A stretch of 64,000 bases of DNA, taken from positions 35,880,814 to 35,944,813 of the forward strand of contig CM033392.1 in assembly GCA_019426215.1 (NCBI GenBank), in the 5' to 3' direction. The position numbers and the translations under genes are program-made. Below, one piece after another: positions 42,733-54,274 of the stretch (positions within the stretch are counted from its first letter, which is position 1; every line of letters begins with the position of its first letter). The stretch is from Buddleja alternifolia. Lineage: Eukaryota > Streptophyta > Magnoliopsida > Lamiales > Scrophulariaceae. Under the pieces are notes generated by a model. The model ran no database searches, had not been told where the DNA came from, and saw only the letters and a program-made list of their open reading frames with translations.

Positions 42733-44225
42733 TGTTAGGAAATTTCATGTTAGATGTTTTGATGATGACAAGATAGGATTCAATGTTAGACCCCAAATAA
42801 AATGTAAGTTTATGTTTTCCATAGATCATTGTTTAAGCGTTTAAAAGTTTGTAATTTTGTTTAGGCTTGTAATTTTTATCTTTGTAGGTTTTAGACTAAG
42901 TATTAGACACTGAATCACTAATAGAATTCTAGGTGAGTCTATTAGAGAAGAAGTTGAAGATTAGCGTCTGAAGTCAACCAGAGATGAAGATTTGTCTCTT
43001 AGCATCCGTCAAACGCTAAAGGACCTTTTTCAGGATTTATGGATCAAGCGCTCAAAGCACTTAAGCGATCAATGACAAATTCACCTGAAATAAATCATCA
43101 AGTCACGAAGGACTTAAATGCAATCATTCAACGGACATTTATTTCCAACGGGAAATAAATTCAAATGCATTAAATGCCTGATAAGAGCATTAAATGTGAT
43201 AAGCTACTGTGACCTATGGACAAGCCACCTTTTTGACCAGACTGTCAGAACTTCAGAGTTCATAGTTGCTACCATCCAATCGGTGCCAGCAGTATTTCAG
43301 GAATGTCAGGCTTTAGGTAGAATCACACGTTGCGTGAAAGGCATGCTCCTACATGTGTCCAACGGACAGATCCCAAGAATTGTCTATAAATACCTTACCT
43401 TCAGCAGACCCTAAAAGGACGGTAAAAAAAACATTTACAAGAGAAAATTACGTACACAAGAAAAAGCTTAGAATCTCCATAGCCAAAATTCCTTCAAGCT
43501 TTTTATCTACATTCCAGACAGTCACAAATATCTCAAACATCTTCCAAAGAAGAAACCTAAATTCCCATTGAGATATTCCAAGTTGTTTGATCTTCCCAAA
43601 TACAAACAAACCTTTGTGACAAAAACCTCAACCTTTCATCTGAGTGAGAAAAGTTGTTGAAACTCATTACAGGCAGTATTTCTGAGTGAGAGAAGCTTGT
43701 AGAAGACGATCTTCATTGGTGCTGAAATCTGTGTGATCAAGGAGCCTGAGATCATTTTCATTCTTTACTATCTTGTAGAAGATTCTGTGTGATTCTTTGA
43801 TAATCATCTTAGTAATTTCCTCCAAGTGAAAAAGGAGAAGAAGGACGTAGCTGGAATTACATCACCCAGTGAACCTTACAAATTATTGTGTCATTTATAT
43901 TTTACTGTCTTATATCTGTCATTTTACATTATTATAAAAGACAAGTAAAATTGCAAAGCGATTAAATTATCTAAAAGAACGCTAAAAATCATTTCCGTTG
44001 TGCTAACCCTGATTAAGTGATCTAAGCGTTACCCTATTTTGGTAAATTGTTAAACTCACTAAGTCTGAGTTATCTTTACTGAAGCGCCTGACCCAAGCGT
44101 TCAGCCTTCCAAGCGTTCAGATCTTTGAAAAGTAACACGAAATTTTTTGAAGTTTAAAAAGACTTCAGGGTCTATTCAACCCCCCCCCCCTTCTAGACCC
44201 TTTCGTATGCCACTTGGGACCATCA
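42733..44225 (+). repeat. Copia 5' LTR
   Basis: It begins TGTTAGGAAATTTCATG and ends GGGACCATCA. A TATAAATACC box lies near 43383, about 840 bp before the LTR end. A C-run (about 44180-44190) precedes TTCTAGACCC near the 3' edge. Confidence 0.95.
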
Positions 44226-44227
44226 AG

Positions 44228-44239
44228 TGGTATCAGAGC
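44228..44239 (+). promoter_or_regulatory. Primer binding site, initiator tRNA-Met
   Basis: TGGTATCAGAGC starts two bases after the LTR. It is the standard plant copia site complementary to the 3' end of initiator tRNA-Met. Confidence 0.95.
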
Positions 44240-44342
44240 GGTTGAATTAGAAACCTAAGCGTTTCCGAGCATAACTGCTTGTTCAGATCCATTTGTTTTT
44301 TAACTTAGTCGCCTCGAATTTTCTCTTTAAAAACATCTCATT

Positions 44343-46340
44343 ATGGCTTTCAACAAAATGCCTAAGTTGGTAGAGTCAAATTATGGTTCTTGAAAACTTA
44401 GAGCATTCGCTTACTTGTGCTCATGCAATAGTGAAATGTGTGATGTAATTACAGGTGGTCCCATTCAGATTATGAAAGTTGTAACTCGAGCTCCTGGAGC
44501 AACCGAGGCCACTCCAGATGGTTATGTCGAGAAACCTAAGTTAGAATGGACGCCTGAGGATCGAAAAAGAGCAAATCTAGATAATGTTGGACGAAGTGCA
44601 CTTTACTCAGCGTTAGGAGACAACGATGCATTATTCAACAAGATCAAGCAATGTAAGACTTCCAAAGAAATATGGGATAAACTGGCTATAGTGTGTGAAG
44701 GATCAGCACAAATGAAGGAGAATAAGCTTTCCATAGCCATGCAAAGATTTGAGCATTTCAAGATGCAGCCCAATGAGACGCTAGAACAATTGGACGCAAA
44801 GTTTACTTTGCTCGTTACAGAGTTAGCGTCATTAGACAAGGAATTAACCAACAAAGAAATGGTCAACAAGATTTTCAGAAGTCTTCCAAGCAAGTATCTA
44901 ATTAAGACTGTTGCTATGAGAGAATCACAGACATTGGAGACTCTTACTCCAGAGCATGTCTTTTCAGAGTTAAAAGCATTTGAGTTCGAATTGGGTGAAG
45001 TCAAGGACACATCGACTTCAGCGACTGAATCAGGAGCTTTAATTGCGACTGAAAAGGAAATGGCTTTATTGGTCAAGAAATTCAAAAAAATTCTAAGATA
45101 TGAAAAGAGAAATCCTATCGGACAAACGTCATTTCAAACTCCTCTCCCTGCTCCAGCGCCTCAGTATCAAGCGCCAGTGTACTCTACACCTCAACCAGTA
45201 GCGCCAGTTCCATACCAAGCGCCTCCGTCCCCTACTCAAAATCTCTCAGCGCCAGTAGTCTCAAAGCGATTATCCACTAAACAGAAAATGAAAACTAATT
45301 TGTGTTATAATTGCAGGAAACCAGGGCACTACCAGGTAAATTGCCCTTATCCAAATGTGTCAAAACCCTCAAGGCAAGACTATGTGGATAGAAACCAATT
45401 CAGGAGCAACCTTCGCCAACAAGGTTTGCTGGCGGAATCTGAACCATTCTCCGCACCTGAAGAGGATTTGGAATCATCAGATGAAAGCAGTGATGATGAG
45501 CCTACAAGCGACTCAGCGTTGATTTGTCTTATGGCAAGAGATGATGAAGCGTCTGACGACTCGCTACCAGAGGTAATCAATGAATTATCAATTCCTCTTT
45601 CTTATGATGAATTACTTGACAAAGTCAAAGAATACTACAATGAATGTCAAGAAGCTGCCAAAATATATCAAAATGATCTCGCTATTATCTCATCACTCAC
45701 AAGAGATAAAGTGATGCTCAGAGCAAAGTTGCGAGTTCAGCAACAGTGCATTGAGAAGAACCAATCGCTTGAGAGTGAAATTATTCAATTAAAAAATGAT
45801 CTTGATATAATAGTCAAGAGAGAAGCTTATCTGATCGCTAGACTTGCCAAATCAGAGCAGCTCATCTCATCATTATCAAAAGCTTCTAAAAACTTGGATA
45901 ATGTGACTGAGGTAACTAGATTATTTGGTGAAAAGACCGGTTTAGGATGCAATAAATTCGGTAAACAACCAAATAAATCTAATGTTACGGAAAATAACAA
46001 AGGAAAGGGTGTTCTCTTTGTTGAGAAAAGTTCACAAAGTGAAACGCTGAATGAACCGAGCAACAACGGTACGAGGCCAAATGAGAAAGCCAAAGCTGAC
46101 TCAGGCAAGGGAAAGATAAAGGCAAATGATTCACAAAGAAAGGTTCATCCAAACGCTGAAAAGGCTAAGGATAAACCTAACCACTGTGAATCAAGCGCTA
46201 AGCATCAAGCACCAAAAGTGCAACCCAAGCCAGCGCTAAGGAAATACCAGCGTCCATATCCAAGACAGTCAAAATCATATTATCTATACTATGATGATTA
46301 TGACTATGACTATGATTATGACTACTTTTATAATCGATGA
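44343..46340 (+). pseudogene. gag: Copia Gag with CCHC knuckle, early stop
   Basis: The likely start is ATG at 44343 (MAFNKMPKLVESNYGS), followed at once by TGA at 44391-44393 where relatives have Trp, a TGG-to-TGA type change. The rest, open from 44415, shows the UBN2/retrotrans_gag pattern (SKEIWDKLAIVCEGSAQMKE, MVNKIFRSLPSKYL), a Pro/Ala-rich spacer and CYNCRKPGHYQVNC near 45303-45344. A coiled-coil-like segment (about 45630-45890), a Lys-rich region and an Asp/Tyr repeat (46285-46325) complete it. The Gag forms the particle that carries element RNA. Confidence 0.88.
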
Positions 46341-46983
46341 TATTATTACACACCCAAAAAGCACACACCACACAATGTGAAACCCAAGAAGGCCAGTATT
46401 CCTAAAATGAAGACTAAGCAAATATGGGTTCCTAAAGTTCTAATTCAAACCAAAGTTACTAACGCTGAAGGACCCAGAACAACATGGGTACCTAAGAAGA
46501 ATTAGAATTGTCCTTTAAATGCAGGTACCTAGAGCCAACATTGATACTTCAGTTTGGTACATTGATAGTGGATCGTCAAGACACATGACTGGTTCCAAAA
46601 ATCTTCTAGTCAACTATCAAGCTACCAACGGTCCTCAAGTTATATTCGGTGATAACTCCAAAGGTATAGGTATCATGCATAGGGGGAACATCATGATCAG
46701 TGATGTATATTACGTTGAGGGTCTTAAGCATAACCTGTTAAGCATTAGTCAATTTTGTGATAAAGGCTTTGAAGTAAAATTCTCAAGCGACTTCTGCTAC
46801 GTTAACAACGCTAAGACTAAGTCTACTAAATTAAGAGGAAAAAGAACAAACAATGTGTATTTAGTAGATTGGGATTCTACATCTGATAACAACCCCACAT
46901 GCTTTGTTGCTAAAAGTCAAAATGAATTGGGTTGGTTATGGCATAGAAAAATGAATCACCTCAACTTCAAGGCAATCTCTTAG
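46341..46983 (+). pseudogene. Copia protease and pre-integrase region
   Basis: A TGA at 46338-46340 (possibly from CGA) and a TAG at 46503 separate gag from pol. The protease motif WYIDSGSSRHMTG at about 46555-46594 keeps the catalytic Asp. NLLSISQFCDKGFEV and a GAG-pre-integrase block with LGWLWHRKMNHLNF follow, ending at a TAG at 46981. Confidence 0.85.
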
Positions 46984-48321
46984 TTAATATCGCTAAATCT
47001 TGTAGAAGGATTACCTAAGGTCTCCTTTCAGAAAAATCGCTTATGTGATACATGCCAAATGGGTAAACAAGTTAAATCATCTTTTAAAAAGAAACCATGT
47101 CTATCTACTTCTAAAGTTCTTGAACTATTGCATCTAGATTTGTTTGGCCCTATTCAAATCATGAGTGTTAGTGGTAAAAAGTACTCGCTAGTAATAGTTG
47201 ATGATTTCTCTCGCTAAACATGGGTAGAATTTCTAGCGACCAAAGATGAAACTAGTGTCAAGCTCACAACGCTAATTCGTCAAATGCAAAATTCGAAAGA
47301 TCTAAGGGTGACGAGAATGAGAAGCGATAGAGGAACTGAATTTACTAACCAATTTGTTGAGAAATTTTGTACAGATTTAGGAATACTTCATGAGTATTCT
47401 GCTCCTAGAACACCTCAACAGAATGGAGTTGCCGAGCGACGGAACAGAACACTTAAAGAAGCCGCAAGGACGATGTTAGCAGAGTCCAAGCTGCCTCAAA
47501 GGTTTTGGGCCGAAGCCATCAACACCGCTTGCTACACTCAGAACCGGTGTATCATCAACAAGCAACATGAGAAGACTCCATATGAGTTGTGGAAGGGACG
47601 TAAGCCTAAAGTTTCATATTTTCATGTTTTTGGTTCAAAATGTTTCATTCATAACAATGGATCCCAAAGCCTAAAGACATTTGATCCTAAAGCAGATGAG
47701 GGAATCTTTCTACGATATACCAAAAATGGAAAGAGCTTTCGCATCCGAAATAAGATCAAATCAAAGGTTGAAGAATCCATTCATGTTGTGTTTGATGATG
47801 CTAACCAAGAACCGAGTAAGGTTAATCCTGATGATGTAGGAATTGAAAATCTCACCCAACAAGCGTCACAAATCAATCTTGGTGATGATAGTGATGACGA
47901 AGATGATGAGATTCATGTACCTTTTCCTAAGGATACTCGTGAGGTTAACAATAATGATAATGTCAGAATTACTGATGATCATGAAGGGAATGATCATCAA
48001 GAGCAGATTGGAACTATGAATGATGCAACGTCTACGCAAGAGACAAATGAGAATCAAGCGATTGATAATCAAGAGTCTCTCAACCCGTTCCAACCAGACC
48101 GCAAATGGCTTAGAGACCATCCACCAGAGCTAGTGATTGGAGATATTGAAGCACCTGTTAGAACTAAGTCCTCTACAATTAATGAGGCCATGTTCGCAAG
48201 CTTCCTATCTCAAATGGAACCAAAGAAAGTGGATGAGGCGCTTAGTGATTCAAGTTGGGTAGAAGCAATGCAAGAAGAGCTTAACCAATTTGAGAGAAGC
48301 AAGGTTTGGTTTGGACACTAG
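46984..48321 (+). pseudogene. Copia integrase
   Basis: After the stop the zinc domain continues with CDTCQMGKQVKSSF, then LLHLDLFGPIQ (first catalytic Asp) and a TAA in SR-TWVEF near 47216. The longest frame, from 47284, has RSDRGTEFTNQFVEKFC (second Asp) and APRTPQQNGVAERRNRTLKE (Glu), with GSKCFIHNNG further on. The three acidic residues are present. An acidic linker (about 47820-48060) leads toward RT. The frame shifts near 48310. Confidence 0.88.
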
Positions 48322-49131
48322 TACCAAAACCAACTCACCAAGGAGTTATTGGGACTAGATGGGTTTTTAGGAACAAGATGGATGAAGATGGCATTGTTAT
48401 AAGAAACAAAGCCAGACTAGTCGCTCAGGGTTATTGTCAAGAAGAGGGAATTGATTTTGATGAAACATATGCCCCAGTAGCCCGTCTTGAAGCGATTAGG
48501 ATGTTCGAAGCGATTAGGATGTTCCTAGCGTTTGCCGCATTCAACAAGTTCATAGTATACCAAATGGACGTGAAAAGTGCTTTCCTGAATGGTAAACTCC
48601 AAGAAGAAATATATGTGGAGCAACCTCCAGGATTCATCAACAACCATGGCAAGAATATGGTCTACAAATTGGATAAGGCACTCTATGGCCTTAAACAAGC
48701 ACCAAGAGCATGGTATGACACTATCTCTATCTTCCGTATTGGTAAAGGCTTTTCAAAAGGCAGCGTTGACACAACGTTATTTAAAATTACCCATAATGAA
48801 GATATTCTCTTAGTCCAAATTTATGTGAATGATATCATATTTGGTTCTACAAATAAGCGATTGTGTGAGAAATTTTCGAAAATGATGCAAGATCAATTTC
48901 TTCTTAGGATTACAAGTTAAACAACTCACTACTGGAATATTTATAAACCAAGCTAAATATACTAGAGATATGATTAAGAAATTTGGTATGGAAAATGCAT
49001 CATCTTCAAAAATTCCAATGAGCTAAACGCTTAAGTTAGATAAAGATGAAAGTGAGAAGAAAATCGATATCACTAACTATAGAGGTATCATTGGATCACT
49101 TCTTTATCTTACCGCTAGTAGACTTGATATT
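48306..49131 (+). pseudogene. Copia reverse transcriptase, active-site mutated
   Basis: Frame 48306-48920 shows [69 protein letters not shown] and [11 protein letters not shown]. The normal YVDD box reads YVND (48822-48833), a GAT-to-AAT type change at a catalytic residue. An 18-bp tandem duplication (48489-48506 and 48507-48524) repeats EAIRMF. The reading then shifts near 48915, and a further stop lies near 49025 in PMS-TLKLDKDES. Confidence 0.9.
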
Positions 49132-49342
49132 ATGTTTTCGGTATGCATGTGTGCACGATTTCAATCTGATCCTAGAGAATCACACTTAAATGCTACCAAG
49201 AGAATCCTTAAATACCTAAAAGGCACACAAAATGTGGGCTTATGGTATCCACAGGACTCTCCTTTTGAACTAATTGGTTATTTAGACGCAGACTTTGCAG
49301 GATGCAAAATAGATAGAAAAAGTACTAGTGATAGACATATGC
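49132..49342 (+). pseudogene. Copia RNase H, 5' portion only
   Basis: KRILKYLKGTQNVGLWYPQD and LIGYLDADFAGCKIDRKSTS are the start of the copia RNase H, with its first Asp. Immediately after KSTS the similarity stops and an unrelated start-like peptide MRIMSDTRSRD begins. Most of the RNase H domain is missing, so an internal deletion has joined it to the downstream frame. Confidence 0.8.
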
Positions 49343-50079
49343 GAATAATGTCTGATACGCGAAGTCGTGATATTGCAAACGCTTCAAACACAAGCACTGT
49401 TACAATCATGAAGAGCATATCACCTCTTATCGCTGAACTCTCATCCGAATTCAACCGTCACTTAGCCCAGAGCGCTTCGGCTGATGCTGACATACATATT
49501 TCGACCGATGCTGCTGCTTAGAGCATCGCTCACCAAGTTGCTCTCTTAGTTGACGAAGTTCGACTCTTGCGAAGAGAATTCGCTGAGTTGAAAACCTCTC
49601 TTGATGATGCCAAAAAGGGGAAAAATACAGAAAAGCATCAAGCGTCCAAAGTAATGTCAAAGACTGATAATAAAAATTGGCGATCAATGATGGAAGAACT
49701 AGTAAGCATCAAGAAGATGCTAACTAAAAAGAGAAAGCCAAGGTATTATCTAGGAAGATATCCCCTTCCGGAATTGGACGTTGACTTCTTAGAAGGTATG
49801 GGATTTCAACCTTTTGCCGGACCGCTGAGATGACCTATCAATTGGAGACCGTCAAAAGATCCAAGAAAAGATATCTATCACGATTTAATTCATGAACTTG
49901 GAATTTCTCCAAGAGAGTGGACGGAAAGGTTGTTAGAACTTAATGAAAGCGCCAGACTTCGTAGGCATGATTACGATGAAGTTCAACATACGACAATGAT
50001 TGACATTGATCGTCTCCTGATGGACTTAGCACTAGAAGTTCTCCAAGGCAAAGAAAGAGCAAAGCAACAGAAAAAGTGA
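49338..50079 (+). pseudogene. Extra 3' frame of the SIRE-type element
   Basis: From MRIMSDTRSRDIANASN (near 49338) the sequence is open to 49521, then after a TAG continues to 49833 and, after a TGA, to 50079. It encodes Ala/Ser-rich and coiled-coil-like segments (VRLLRREFAELKTSLDDAKK), then a Lys-rich stretch and ISPREWTERLLELNESARLR. SIRE-type elements often have an extra frame here, sometimes called env-like. No signal peptide or membrane segment is visible, so an envelope role is not supported. Confidence 0.6.
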
Positions 50080-50335
50080 ATGAATTCCTTTTATTGTATT
50101 TTATTTCTGTTGTCGCTTCCTTTTTTGTTTTCAGTATAAATCATGTATGCTTATTCTTTCAATATATGAATGATTTATTGCTGAAACATCTTGTTGAAGC
50201 TAATCTAACTTTAACTAACTTTACTAACTTTTTGAACGCTAACTTATATTCATTTGGGCTTTTCTTTTAAGTAACTCTTAAATTATAAAAGAGTTATAAG
50301 ATTTAAAATCTTGACATCATCAGAAAGGGGAAAAT
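50080..50335 (+). other. Copia 3' untranslated region and polypurine tract
   Basis: T-rich sequence without a gene. AGAAAGGGGAAAAT ends immediately before the 3' LTR at 50336 and is the polypurine tract. Confidence 0.8.
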
Positions 50336-51831
50336 TGTTAGGAAATTTCATGTTAGATGTTTTGATGATGACAAGATAGGATTCAATGTTAGACCCCAAA
50401 TAAAATGTAAGTTTATGTTTTCCATAGATCATTGTTTAAGCGTTTAAAAGTTTGTAATTTTGTTTAGGCTTGTAATTTTTATCTTTGTAGGTTTTAGACT
50501 AAGTATTAGATACTGAATCACTAATAGAATTCTAGGTGAGTCTATTAGAGAAGAAGTTGAAGATCAGCGTCTGAAGTCAAACAGAGATGAAGATTTGTCT
50601 CTTAGCGTCCGTCAAACGCTAAAGGACCTTTTTAAGGATTTATGGATCAAGCGCTCAAAGCACTTAAGCGATCAATGACAAATTCACCTGAAATAAATCC
50701 TCAAGTCACGAAGGACTTAAATGCAATCATTCAACGGACATTTATTTCCAACGGGAAATAAATTCAAATGCATTAAATACCTGATAAGAGCATTAAATGT
50801 GATAAGCTACTGTGACCTGTGGACAAGCCACCTTTTTGACCAGACTGTCAGAACTTCAGAGTTCATAGCTGCTACCATCCAATCGGTGCCAGCAGTATTT
50901 CAGGAATGTCAGGCTTTAGGTAGAATCACACGTTGCGGGAATGGCACGCTCCTACATGTGTCCAACGGACAGATCCCAAGAATTGCCTATAAATACCTTA
51001 CCTTCAGCAGACCCTAAAAAGGACGGTAAAAAAAATATTTACAAGAGAAAATTACGTACACAAGAAAAAGCTTAAAATCTCCATAGCCAAAATTCCTTCA
51101 GGCTTTTTATCTACATTCCAGACAGTCACAAATATCTCAAACATCTTCCAAAGAAGAAACCTAAATTCCCATTGAGATATTCCAAGTTGTTTGATCTTCC
51201 CAAATACAAACAAACCCTTGTGACAAAAACCTCAACCTTTCATCTGAGTGAGAAAAGTTGTTGAAACTCATTACAGGCAGTATTTCTGAGTGAGAGAAGC
51301 TTGTAGAAGACGATCTTCATTGGTGCTGAAATCTGTGTGATCAAGGAGCCCGAGATCATTTTCATTTTTTACTATCTTGTAGAAGATTCTGTGTGATTCT
51401 TTGATAATCATCTTAGTAATTTCCTCCAAGTGAAAAAGGAGAAGAAGGACGTAGCTGGGATTTCATTACCCAGTGAACCTTACAAATTATTGTGTCATTT
51501 ATATTTTACTGTCTTATATCTGTCATTTTACATTATTATAAAAGACAAGTAAAATTGCAAAGCGATTAAATTTTCTAAAAGAACGCTAAAAATCATTTCC
51601 GCTGTGCTAACCCTGATTAAGTGATCTAAGCGTTACCCTACTTTGGCAAATTGCTAAACTCACTAAGTCTAAGTTATTTTTACTGAAGCGCCTGACCCAA
51701 GCGCTCAGCCTTCCAAGCGTTCAGATCTTTGAAAAGTAACACGGAATTTTTTGAAGTTTAAAAAGACTTCAGGGTCTATTCAACCCCCCCCCCCCCTTCT
51801 AGACCCTTTCGTATGCCACTTGGGACCATCA
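50336..51831 (+). repeat. Copia 3' LTR
   Basis: Matches 42733-44225 throughout, with roughly 30-35 substitutions and a few single-base indels (counted by eye), many of them C/T or G/A. Confidence 0.95.
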
Positions 51832-54274
51832 ACCCAGATTTAGGCCATGTACAGTAGTCAAGAGTTTGCCAAGGACTTGACATGGCATGCTGATAGAAGG
51901 CTTGAAGAAAGGATTGAAGATGATGAGATTCGACACCCCTCAGATTCTCCTCAATGGAAAAATGTTGATGATGATTTCCCTGAATTTGGTGGAGAACCAA
52001 CAAACATGCGCCTTGTATTGGCTATAGATGGTGTGAACCCACATGGCTTGCAAAGTAGCTCACATAGCACATGACCGGTAATTTTGATGATCTACAACCT
52101 ACCCCCATCCCAATGCATGAAGCGAGAGCATATAATGATGCCTATACTCATTTCTAGGCCGAAGCAACCTAGAAATGATATAAATGTCTACTGGGCTCCT
52201 TTAATTGAGGAATTGAACGTGTTGTGGGAGATCGGTATTGAAGTATATGATTGGTTCAGAAAAGAAAGTTTCAATCTCAGAGTCATGTTATTTGGAATAT
52301 TCAATGATTTTCCGACAAGAGCAAATCTCGAGGAATATGGTGTACATGGCCAATGTCAATGCCCCATATATGTCAAGAGTACAGATCATTATCGATTGCA
52401 ACACTCTCAGAAATATGCATTCCAAGGGCATTCGAGATGGCTGAATCGGAACCATTGATATCGTCGATGGAAGAAAGCTTATAATGGGAAGATAGAAGAA
52501 GGTCGATCTCCTAAGTGCTTGACTGGTGAAAATGTGTTTGAGAATGTAAAAGAGTTGGATATCAAATTTGGAAAGACTTTTGCATGTGACCTTGCAAAAA
52601 TTGGGTGGAAAAAAGCTCAATTTTCTTTGAGTTACAGTATTGGAAGTCCTTACATGTTAGACATTTTCTTGATATGATGCATATTGAGAAAAATGTATTT
52701 GATAGTGTCATTGGTATACTTGTAAATGTGCTCAGAAAGATAAAAGATGGCTTAAAGGCAATGTTAGACTTGGTTGAAATGAAGATAAGAGGTAAATTGG
52801 CACCAATCAAGAACGAAAAACGTACTTATTTGCCTCCAGCGGCTCACACTCTATCTAGGAAAGAAAAATTTGCATTATGTGAGTTTCTTAATAGAGTGAA
52901 AGTTCCAGAAGGGTATTCTTCAAACATTAACAGTCTTGTATTAATGAAGGACTTGAAGCTAAAACACAAGAAAACTCATGATTGTCATGTAATCATGGAT
53001 CATTTGCTACCAATTGCTATACGGGCCATTTTACCAAAAAAGGTGAGAGAAACTATAACTAGATTGTGTTTCTTCTTCAAAGCAATGTGGAGCAAGGTGT
53101 TTAATCCTAAACAATATCCTGTACTTTAGAAACAAATTGCCATCACTTTGTGTGAGCTTGAGATGTATTTTCCGTCTGGGTATTTTGATATAATGACTCA
53201 CCTAACTATTCACTTGGTTAGAGAGACACAACTATGTGGACCGGCTTTTATGAGATCTATGTATCTGGCTGAGTGTTATATGAAGGTATTGAAAGGTTAC
53301 GTGAAAAATCATAGTCGATCGGAAGGTTGCATTGTTGAACGGTACATAGTTCATGAAGCGATTACATTTTGCACAGAATATCTGGCAGATTCTAACGTAG
53401 CAAAGCCTCCAAAGTCTCATGTTGTGGGAGGGAGAACAGAAGGAGAAAGCATAATTGGAAAGCAATTAGTTAGTGTTTCATGCACACAAAGGGAGCATGC
53501 ACAACTATATGAGCATAACAAGAGTTTCATCGATTGGTTTTGAAAGCATATTGAAGAGAAACAGAAAGAGAATCCACTTTCAATTTCAGATAAATTGACA
53601 CGGTTGTCGATGGGTCTTGGCAGACTAGTATTTTGTTATTCAGGTTGTCGTATAAATTGTCGCACATTCTATAGAAAAGACCAAGATGAATGAAGTACAA
53701 TGCAGAATAGTGGAGTGAGTCTTGTAGCTCAAGCAATGCATATCTCAAGTGCGAAAGATAATAACCCTATCTATGCCGATTTATCATATTATGGGGTAAT
53801 TGAACGTATATGGGAGCTAGATTATAGTTGGTTTCGGGTTCTTGTATTTGGGTGTAGGTGGGTTGACAATAAAAATGGTGTCCAAAATAATGAAATAGGC
53901 TTCACTTGAGTAGACTTTGAAAGGGTGGCATACAAAGATGAACCTTTCATTTTGGCATCACAAGCTAAGTAAGTATTTTTTGTCACCGATCCTATTGATA
54001 AGAGCTGGTCCATTGTTTTACCGGCAAACAAAAATACTTGTTTTGTGGGTGATTATGAATAAAGTGAATATGACGGAGGAAATCCAATCTTAGGTGATTC
54101 ACAATCAATTGATAGTGATGATGACTTGGATATAAGTGATGATGAATTGTATATGCGACAAGATCAGCAAGAGGGGATATGGATTAATCCATCAGTTCGT
54201 TGGCGTACTAAAACAATGGTTTTACCGATGGGAAGCAAAACAATACTAAGTCAACGATAAAAAGTAAACGATGA
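51832..54274 (+). pseudogene. CACTA-2 TNP2-type transposase, 3' fragment
   Basis: Resumes exactly where 42732 left off. MRLVLAIDGVNPHGLQSSS is followed by TGA in place of Trp near 52072. Open pieces 52084-52458 (MKREHIMMPILISRPKQPRN), 52605-53129 (DUF4218-type HDCHVIMDHLLPIAIRAILP) and 53148-53543 follow, each ending in a stop or shift. The DUF4216-like end lies at about 53800-54050. It keeps FFEL and HIEKNVFDSV, where CACTA-1 is broken. Confidence 0.9.

Larger units (their letters stand above)
42733..51831 (+). mobile_element. SIRE-type Ty1/copia retrotransposon inside the CACTA-2 transposase gene
   Basis: LTRs of 1493 and 1496 bp begin TGTTAGG and end ACCATCA. Flanks are ACCTA (42728-42732) and ACCCA (51832-51836), a 5-bp duplication with one later change. 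CACTA-1 near 14788 keeps the unbroken ATAATACCTAGATT. Coding order gag, protease, integrase, RT, RNase H defines Ty1/copia. The large gag, RT wording and an extra frame after pol point to the SIRE/Maximus lineage. The LTRs differ at about 30-35 sites by eye. Several stops and an RNase H deletion make it inactive. Confidence 0.95.

Noticed and set aside
44228..44239. tRNA-like sequence after the copia LTR
   Set aside because: Only a 12-base primer binding site is present, not a tRNA gene. No tRNA or rRNA gene was recognised in the window.
49338..50079. Envelope gene in the copia element
   Set aside because: No signal peptide, membrane segment or glycosylation-rich pattern is visible; only coiled-coil-like and basic stretches.
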